Shown here: piece by piece, positions 58,735 through 64,000 of the stretch
Layout of the letters: each line of letters opens with the position of its first letter
Position numbering within the stretch: position 1 is the first letter of the stretch
Assembly: GCA_965228005.1 (NCBI GenBank)
Contig: CBDDGV010000001.1
Span: 930,001-994,000 of the forward strand
DNA from: JBCCXZ01 sp965228005
GTDB lineage: Bacteria; Planctomycetota; Planctomycetia; Pirellulales; Lacipirellulaceae
Length of the DNA stretch: 64,000 nt
Direction: 5' to 3'
Notes under the pieces: model-generated
Database searches by the model: none
What the model saw: only the letters and a program-made list of their open reading frames with translations
Told to the model about the DNA's origin: nothing
Made by a program: the position numbers and the translations under genes

Positions 58735-59976
58735 CTAGGCCTTGGCGACGATCAGCACCGAGTTGATGCCGAGCATGCCGAACGAGTTGTTGAGGATGTA
58801 GTTGACGGGCCGCTCGCGGGCCTCGTTGAGCACAAGCCCGGGGAGCTCGCACTCGGGGTCGAGGTTGTCGACGTTGATCGTGGGGTGGCAGACGCCGTCT
58901 TCGAAGCTGGGCAGGTTGCCGGCGAGTTCGAGCGACCCGGCGGCGCCCATCGCGTGGCCGATGAAGCTCTTGGTGTTGTTGACCATCGTGCCGTCGCTAT
59001 CGCCGAAGATACGCCGCAGTGCGGCGCACTCCTGGATGTCCCCGCTGGAGGTGGCGGTGGCGTGGGTGCTGACGATGTCGATGTCTTCTGCGTTGAGCCG
59101 GGCCCGTTTCAGCGCGAGCTCCATACACCGCGACTGCTGGTCGGGGTTAGGCAGTACGAAGTCGCTGGCGTCGCTGTTCATGGCGTAGCCGACGATCTCG
59201 CCGTAGATCTTGGCTCCGCGTCGGCGGGCGTCGGGCAATCGCTCGAGCGTGTAGAGGCAGCCGCCCTCGGAGACGACGATGCCGTTACGGTCGCGGTCGA
59301 AGGGGCGTGAGGCGAGGGCCGGGTCGTCGTGCTCGGCCAGGGCGCCCTGGCTGGCGAAGCCGGCGAAGATGCCGAAGGTGTGGATGCTCTCGGAGACGCC
59401 GCCGGCGATGGCGAGGTCGCACTCGCCCAGCAGCAGCATCTGCAGGCCCTGGATCAGTCCGGCGTTGCCCGCGGCGCAGGCGGCGCCGAGCGTGTAGTGG
59501 GGGCCGGTGATGCCCATGTTGAGCGAGATCTCGCCCGCGGGGTTGTTCGCCACCGTGCGGGGGTTGTGGTGGTGCGACCAGACCTTGGTGTCGTAGTCGA
59601 ACGCCTTGATCTCGTTGATCTCGTTCTCGGTCTCGACGTTGCCGTGCTCGGTGACGCCGATGTAGACGCCGACGCGTTCGCGGTCGATGGCGTCCCAGTC
59701 GATGCCGGAGTCGGTCACGGCCTCGCGGGCGCAGAAGATCGCAACCCCGCCGGCACGGGTGCCGCGGCGGACCTCCTTGCGCTTCTGGTACCGCAGCTCA
59801 TCGAAGTCGCACTGACCGGCGAGGGTCTTGCCGACGTAGCGGATCTCGTACTCGCCCACGCCGCTGCGGCCCTCGAGCAACGCCTCGCGGTACTCGGCGA
59901 GCGAGTTGCCGTTGGGCGAGGTGAGGCCGACGCCTGTGATCACGATGCGCTGGTCGTCGTTGGCCGTGCGGATCAT
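58735..59976 (-). CDS. Beta-ketoacyl-ACP synthase (FabF-type)
   Basis: 413 residues from ATG 59976; the open frame runs to 60063 but the extra residues are unrelated. It condenses malonyl-ACP with an acyl chain. The catalytic triad is Cys 167 (GAACAAGNAG), His 305 (STHATATSSGD) and His 341 (FIGHAMGAAGS). IVITGVGLTSPNG at the N-terminus and LNNSFGMLGINSVLIV at the end fit KAS II. The motif around Cys (AACAAGNAG) differs from the usual TACAT-type sequence, a hint of specialised substrate. It is the first gene of the cluster on the minus strand. Confidence 0.93.
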   Translation of the reverse strand: MIRTANDDQRIVITGVGLTSPNGNSLAEYREALLEGRSGVGEYEIRYVGKTLAGQCDFDELRYQKRKEVRRGTRAGGVAIFCAREAVTDSGIDWDAIDRERVGVYIGVTEHGNVETENEINEIKAFDYDTKVWSHHHNPRTVANNPAGEISLNMGITGPHYTLGAACAAGNAGLIQGLQMLLLGECDLAIAGGVSESIHTFGIFAGFASQGALAEHDDPALASRPFDRDRNGIVVSEGGCLYTLERLPDARRRGAKIYGEIVGYAMNSDASDFVLPNPDQQSRCMELALKRARLNAEDIDIVSTHATATSSGDIQECAALRRIFGDSDGTMVNNTKSFIGHAMGAAGSLELAGNLPSFEDGVCHPTINVDNLDPECELPGLVLNEARERPVNYILNNSFGMLGINSVLIVAKA

Positions 59977-60075
59977 TCGTGCGGTCAGAGACGGGCTGAG
60001 AGGGGACAGACGGGACGGCTCAAACGAATCTCCGAAACTACCCGCGTCCCCCTGTTTTGACAAGCCAGCAGGGCG

Positions 60076-61338
60076 TCAGCGGCCGTGGGGCTCGGTTTCC
60101 AGGTGGGCCCGGTAGGACTCGGCCTGGGCCTCACGGCCGATCTGTTCGGTGAGGTTCTCCCACCGCTGGGCGGCGACGCGCAGGCTTTCGGCGGGTTCCG
60201 CCTCCCCGGCTGCCGCCTTGAGCACGTCGAAGCCGAGGGCCGCGGCGTATTCGTGCCACCCTTCGATCCTCGGCAGCAGCAGCGGTCGCTCGACCCGGAG
60301 GCTCTCCGCAGCGGCTTCCGTAAAGCCCGGCCAGTTTGACACCCCCGGCCAGCGGTCGGCCTGGGCGACCTGCGATCGACGGAAGAAAAGCGTCTGTGCG
60401 CTCGGCGAACTGATTTGCACGGCGGCGTCCCCGCTGGCCAACCACGCCAGCAAGCGGAAAGCCGAAGTCGCGTTACGCGAGGCCGCGGTCACGGACGCCA
60501 CGCGGCCTCGGTAGCCGAGCAGTGTGACGGGGCCGCGTTCGATGGCGGCTCGCCACTTGTTGGTGACGTCGTCGTAGACCTGATCGGCACGCTGGAGCGA
60601 TTCGACGTCGGACTGGCCTTCGGGCGGCTGGCCCCACATGCCGGGCCAACCCAAGCCCGAGTACTCCCCCTCCTCGCTGGCCCCGGCCGATGAGCGCATC
60701 GCCGCGACCAGCTCTTCCAAGGCGCGCTCCATGACAGGCGTCGTGAGACGCGGCTCCATCGTCGCGGGGTCGAACAGCAAGCCATCACTCCGCCGCTCGG
60801 GCAACAGCGACAGGGCCCGCGCGATGAGTTCGTGCGCCAGGGCGACTGGATCGTTCTCGTTGCGTTTCAACACTGGGCCTTGCGCACGCAGCAGCGGCGG
60901 CACCCCCAGGGGGACCGCAATCGTCTGGCCGTCGAAGACCATGGCGTGCCGGACGGCGGGCAGCAGGTCGCCGTAGTCGAAGTCTGCGTCCTCGAGCAGG
61001 GAGTCGCGCACGGGGCGGAGCCAGCCGCGCCCGTAGAGCGGTCCTGTGACCGACGGCGGGTAGATCAGGACGTCGACACTCGGGGTTTCCGATTCCAGGA
61101 GTTCACCCATCGTCGACTGCTCGACGCGCAGCTCCGCCCCCGAACGCTCGGCCCACTCACCGCGCAATCGGCCCAGTGCTTCGGCCATCGGGGCGTCGTC
61201 AACGACCAATACACTGAGGTTGGCCGACCTGGGACTGGGCTTGCTCTGAGCCGCGTCCGTTTGAGGAGCTTCGTTGCGTTTGCCGCACCCGAGGCAGAAA
61301 AGCAGGATGCAAAGCGCTAGCGCGAGCCGTTGGCGCAG
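60076..61338 (-). CDS. Extracellular solute-binding lipoprotein
   Basis: The body (from about TTG 61209) resembles family-1 substrate-binding proteins: a beta-alpha pattern with LSVLVVDDAPMAEALG, DVLIYPPSVTGPLYG, AMVFDGQTIAVPLGVPPLL and WRAAIERGPVTLLGYRG. In frame upstream lies RQRLALALCILLFCLGC, a near-perfect lipoprotein signal peptide, opened only by CTG 61338 (AGG 9 nt before). I therefore place the start there with moderate confidence; the product would be 420 residues. No ABC permease or ATPase gene is nearby. The ligand is unknown. Confidence 0.75.
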   Translation of the reverse strand: MRQRLALALCILLFCLGCGKRNEAPQTDAAQSKPSPRSANLSVLVVDDAPMAEALGRLRGEWAERSGAELRVEQSTMGELLESETPSVDVLIYPPSVTGPLYGRGWLRPVRDSLLEDADFDYGDLLPAVRHAMVFDGQTIAVPLGVPPLLRAQGPVLKRNENDPVALAHELIARALSLLPERRSDGLLFDPATMEPRLTTPVMERALEELVAAMRSSAGASEEGEYSGLGWPGMWGQPPEGQSDVESLQRADQVYDDVTNKWRAAIERGPVTLLGYRGRVASVTAASRNATSAFRLLAWLASGDAAVQISSPSAQTLFFRRSQVAQADRWPGVSNWPGFTEAAAESLRVERPLLLPRIEGWHEYAAALGFDVLKAAAGEAEPAESLRVAAQRWENLTEQIGREAQAESYRAHLETEPHGR

Positions 61339-61440
61339 GTCGCCGTGCCTACAATCGAAGGGTCGCGCTGGTTTTCCGATGGCTGCGATTGGAGGACCTG
61401 CTCGGGGAACCTAAGCTGGCGTGCCGATTTGCCTTGCCTT

Positions 61441-61515
61441 CTGTAGGAGGCCTCTCCGAGGCCGATTGCGGCACCGGGCGTACTACGGAATCGGGCTCGG
61501 AGAGCCCTCCTACAG
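61441..61515. repeat. REPIN-like double hairpin, copy C (most intact)
   Basis: Arms 61441-61467 and 61489-61515 (27 bp each, 25 matching when inverted) with a 21-bp spacer. The inner hairpins are GGCCTC/GAGGCC and GGGCTC/GAGCCC as in copy B. It lies between the divergent lipoprotein and membrane-protein genes. Confidence 0.85.
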
Positions 61516-61578
61516 AATCTGTTTTTCAAGACTACCGCCACATCGGGCCCACGCGAAGGCCCTGCGAGACGACCGCCG

Positions 61579-63210
61579 ATGGACTCCGGTCCCCCCTCAC
61601 AACCCGGTCTCGCCGCCCGCCTGGCAGAGGTTGCGCTGATCGCGGCGGTGTTCTGGATCGAAGGCGGGGCCCCAGCGCCGCACGTCAACGAGACCTACTA
61701 CCTCGTCAAAGCCAAACACTACTGGGACCCCGGGTACTGCGCGGGCAACCTGTTCCTGGAGTCGTCCGACGCCCACGAGACGTTCTACTGGAGCGTCGGG
61801 TGGCTGACTCAAGCGGCGTCGCTGCCGGCTGCGGCTTGGATCGGCCGCGGCGTGTGTTGGCTGTTGCTGGCCGCGGCTTGGCAACGCCTGAGCTGGGGAG
61901 TGGCGCCGGTGCGGTACGCTTCGGTGTTGTCGGCGGCCTTGATGGTGGCGCTCGTCGGCCGGCTGCACTTCGCGGGCGAGTGGATTGTGGGCGGGGTGGA
62001 GAGCAAGTGTTTTGCCTACCCGCTTGTCGTGCTGGGGCTGCACTGGGTCGCGCAAGGCAAATGGAACCGCGTCTGGCCGGCGCTCGGACTGGCGGGGGCC
62101 TTCCACCCGCTGGTGGGCGGGTGGTCGGTGCTGGCGGCGGGGTGTGTTTGGCTCACCGAGCCGGCGGAGTCGCGCCAGGCCCTCCGCGGGATGCTGCCCT
62201 GGATCGGCTTGGGCGGCTTGCTCGCGCTGCCGGGGCTGTGGCCCGCCCTGCGGCTCAACTCTGGCGTCTCACCGCAGGTGGCCCAGGAAGCGGCGCGGAT
62301 CTATGTGTTTGACCGTCTTGCACACCACCTGGCGCCGCTGAGCAAACCCGACTTCTGGATCATCGACCGAGCCGCCCGCCACGCGTTGATGATCGTGCTC
62401 TTTGTGGGGGCGTGGCTATGGCTCAAGCCCCGTCCCGACTGTGTCGGGTTGGAGCGCGTCTGCCGCTTCGCCGCGGCGACGCTGCTGTTCAGTGCGGCGG
62501 GGCTTGGTTGGGAGACGGCAACCGCCGGCGATGAAACCCTCTCTGCTAGGTTGCTCCGCTACTACCCGTTCCGCATGGCGGACGTTGCGTTGCCGATGGC
62601 CGTAGGGCTCGCCGCCTTGGCGGTGTTGGGTGAGGTCGGCCGCCGCACGCGGTACGCAGCGCCGGTGACGGTGCTGCTCTGCCTGCTGCCAACCTGGCAC
62701 TTCAGCAGCGTCGTGGCGATGCGGTTGGTGGACCCCACGCCGCCGGCCGACAACGGCGTGCTGCTGCCGGAAGACTGGGTCGACGTCTGCCGCTGGGCCC
62801 GCGAGAACACGCCGCAGGACACTGTGTTCCTCGGCCCCCGCAGCGGTCAGTCGTTCCACTGGCGCGCCGGGCGTGCCGACGTGGCGAATTGGAAAGACAT
62901 CCCGCAGGACGCCGCAGGGATTGTCGAGTGGCGGAAGATGTGCCGCGACCTGTTCGAGGGCGTCGACGAAGACGGGAACTGGTACACGTTCTACTCGCTG
63001 GCGTCTCAGGGCACGGCGAAGGTCGCCGACAACGCCCACCGCTACGGGGCAGACTTCGTGCTGACCGAGCGGTACCCTGTTTTGCAACTGCCCGTGGTTT
63101 ACGCGAACCGGTCTTACACGGTCTATTCCGCCCGGGCCGCCCTGCCCTCCTCCGGGTTGAAGCCCCCGACACTCCCGCTGCCCCGCCAACCCACAGACCC
63201 CGACCCATGA
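61579..63210 (+). CDS. Polytopic membrane protein (DUF6798-like)
   Basis: 543 residues. About eight to ten hydrophobic segments in the first 360 residues, beginning with a conserved region PHVNETYYLVKAKHYWDPG and WSVGWLTQAASLP. The C-terminal 150 residues are soluble and may be periplasmic (LPEDWVDVCRWARENTPQDT, VFLGPRSGQSFHWRAG). The layout resembles GT-C-type glycosyltransferases with a membrane N-terminus, and I recall a planctomycete family annotated DUF6798 with this opening. Function unknown. Its TGA overlaps the start of the HAD gene (ATGA). Confidence 0.7.
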   Translation: MDSGPPSQPGLAARLAEVALIAAVFWIEGGAPAPHVNETYYLVKAKHYWDPGYCAGNLFLESSDAHETFYWSVGWLTQAASLPAAAWIGRGVCWLLLAAAWQRLSWGVAPVRYASVLSAALMVALVGRLHFAGEWIVGGVESKCFAYPLVVLGLHWVAQGKWNRVWPALGLAGAFHPLVGGWSVLAAGCVWLTEPAESRQALRGMLPWIGLGGLLALPGLWPALRLNSGVSPQVAQEAARIYVFDRLAHHLAPLSKPDFWIIDRAARHALMIVLFVGAWLWLKPRPDCVGLERVCRFAAATLLFSAAGLGWETATAGDETLSARLLRYYPFRMADVALPMAVGLAALAVLGEVGRRTRYAAPVTVLLCLLPTWHFSSVVAMRLVDPTPPADNGVLLPEDWVDVCRWARENTPQDTVFLGPRSGQSFHWRAGRADVANWKDIPQDAAGIVEWRKMCRDLFEGVDEDGNWYTFYSLASQGTAKVADNAHRYGADFVLTERYPVLQLPVVYANRSYTVYSARAALPSSGLKPPTLPLPRQPTDPDP

Positions 63211-63893
63211 CGGACGCCCCGCCACCGAACCCGCCGATCCGCGCCGTCACGTTCGACTTGGACGGCCTGATGTTCAACACGGAGAAGCTGTACCAGCAGG
63301 TCGGCACGACTGTGCTGGCCCGACGCGGCAAGCAGGCGTCCGGCGAGCTGTTCAACCAGATGATGGGCCGCAAGTCGAACGTCGCGCTGCAGATCATGAT
63401 CGATTGGCACGACCTCAACATCACGGTCGACGAACTCGCCGCAGAGTCGGCCGAGGTGATGGGCGGTTTGCTCGCCGAGCAGCTCGAGCCGATGCCGGGG
63501 CTGCTGGAACTGCTCGACGCGCTCGAAGCGGCGGGCGTGCCGAAAGGCATCGCCACCAGCAGCGGACGGGGGTTTGTCGACAGGGTGCTCGACCAGTCGC
63601 GCGTCGGGCCGCGGATGGATTTCTCGCTCACGTCGGAGGACATCGAGCACGGCAAGCCGGCGCCCGACGTGTACCTGCTCGCCGCCGAGCGGCACGGGGT
63701 GGAGCCCGCCGCGATGCTGGTGCTGGAAGACAGCCAGATCGGCTGCGCCGCCGCGGTTGCGGCCGGTGCGTACGCGGTGGCCGTGCCGGCCGGTCAGAGC
63801 GTGCAGCACGATTTCGCCGGCGCGGCGTTCGAGGCGCAGTCGCTGGCCGATGCGCGCATCTACGCGGCGCTCGGGCTGCCGCCGCGACGCTAG
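63207..63893 (+). CDS. HAD-superfamily phosphatase/phosphomutase-like protein
   Basis: 228 residues from ATG 63207; longer upstream frames are out of frame with the neighbour and rejected. HAD motif I is VTFDLDGLMFNTEKLY with the nucleophile Asp; motif II is IATSSGRGFVD; motif III Lys in EDIEHGKPAPDVYL; motif IV LVLEDSQIGCAAAVAAG. It resembles beta-phosphoglucomutase/phosphatase members with a helical cap. It is translationally coupled to the membrane protein upstream. The substrate is probably a sugar phosphate or similar metabolite. Confidence 0.9.
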   Translation: MTDAPPPNPPIRAVTFDLDGLMFNTEKLYQQVGTTVLARRGKQASGELFNQMMGRKSNVALQIMIDWHDLNITVDELAAESAEVMGGLLAEQLEPMPGLLELLDALEAAGVPKGIATSSGRGFVDRVLDQSRVGPRMDFSLTSEDIEHGKPAPDVYLLAAERHGVEPAAMLVLEDSQIGCAAAVAAGAYAVAVPAGQSVQHDFAGAAFEAQSLADARIYAALGLPPRR

Positions 63894-63994
63894 CACAGAC
63901 GATCCGATTGTTCTGGCTCAACCGGCCCCCTGCCTGCCGCCGATGACAGGGACGTGTGCGTTTCCCGTACGCACAGACCCAGGGGGGAATTCCG
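63894..63994. other. Leader of the next gene with a hairpin
   Basis: About 100 bp. TGTGCGT (63955-63961) and ACGCACA (63969-63975) form a perfect 7-bp hairpin. GGGGGA at 63983-63988 is a strong ribosome site 6 nt before an ATG. Confidence 0.4.
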
Positions 63995-64000
63995 ATGAAA
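63995..64000 (+). CDS. Start of a gene cut by the window edge
   Basis: Only ATG AAA is visible (Met-Lys), but it sits 6 nt after GGGGGA, the best-placed ribosome site near the right edge. Nothing can be said about the product. Confidence 0.35.

Noticed and set aside
61317..61688. Minus-strand frame spanning the REPIN copy upstream of the lipoprotein
   Set aside because: It translates the repeat and has no signal peptide or family match; the lipoprotein signal lies in another frame.
1..64000. CRISPR arrays, rRNA, tRNA genes, IS transposases, prophage genes
   Set aside because: No regularly spaced identical repeats, no tRNA-like cloverleaf with a TTC arm, and no transposase or phage proteins were recognised; a tRNA scan program would be needed to be certain.

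Overview
The window is high-GC bacterial DNA that reads as a planctomycete, probably order Pirellulales. The signs are two proteins with C-terminal VPEP (PEP-CTERM) anchors, a strand-repeat protein with a dockerin-like end, secreted beta-propellers starting WPQWRGP, many zinc-ribbon membrane proteins, weak or absent Shine-Dalgarno sites, and a type II fatty-acid cluster with two phytoene-desaturase-like flavoproteins. That is inference from gene content. I see no rRNA, tRNA, CRISPR array, transposase or prophage.

Layout. 1-4.1 kb: a large surface protein, cut by the window edge, whose N-terminus looks like an inverse-autotransporter barrel, then a secreted cyclophilin with a PEP-CTERM tail. 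4.2-15.3 kb: housekeeping and stress genes (purU, a universal-stress protein, a NhaD-like transporter, an HDOD protein, an AAA ATPase, dcd, nth, DUF309, LON-domain protein, folE, two membrane proteins). 15.4-21.7 kb: a tightly overlapping six-gene operon: FAD/Fe-S oxidoreductase fusion, moaD, moaE, moaA, cysteine desulfurase, YkgJ-type cysteine-cluster protein. 22-25.6 kb: HU, a small lipoprotein, pyrD, trpS, acpS. 26-33 kb: exported and envelope proteins, including two PQQ-type propellers around a voltage-gated K+ channel. 33-41 kb: topA, a PpiD/SurA-like chaperone with an acidic insert, glgB. 41-53 kb: mixed small genes, several with altered active sites, plus an OleA-like thiolase, a ParE-type toxin-antitoxin pair and a Ser/Thr kinase. 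53-60 kb: the fatty-acid cluster fabF-ACP-flavoprotein-membrane protein-flavoprotein-fabZ-fabI, all on the minus strand. 60-64 kb: a solute-binding lipoprotein, a polytopic membrane protein and a HAD phosphatase.

The most promising candidate system is the 53-60 kb cluster: a dedicated ketosynthase, acyl carrier protein, dehydratase and enoyl reductase interleaved with two CrtI-like desaturase/isomerase flavoproteins. It looks like a pathway for an unusual polyunsaturated or cyclised acyl chain. An OleA-like head-to-head condensing enzyme (49.2 kb) and acpS (25.2 kb) also lie in the window.

A second theme is intergenic palindromes. At least four unrelated families occur: a REPIN-like double hairpin in three copies, a perfect 25-bp inverted repeat, a CCACAGATG-type inverted repeat, and an AAGATT-rich element that flanks trpS and supplies its last codons. 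Tandem CACTCC hexamers sit upstream of three genes in the fatty-acid cluster.
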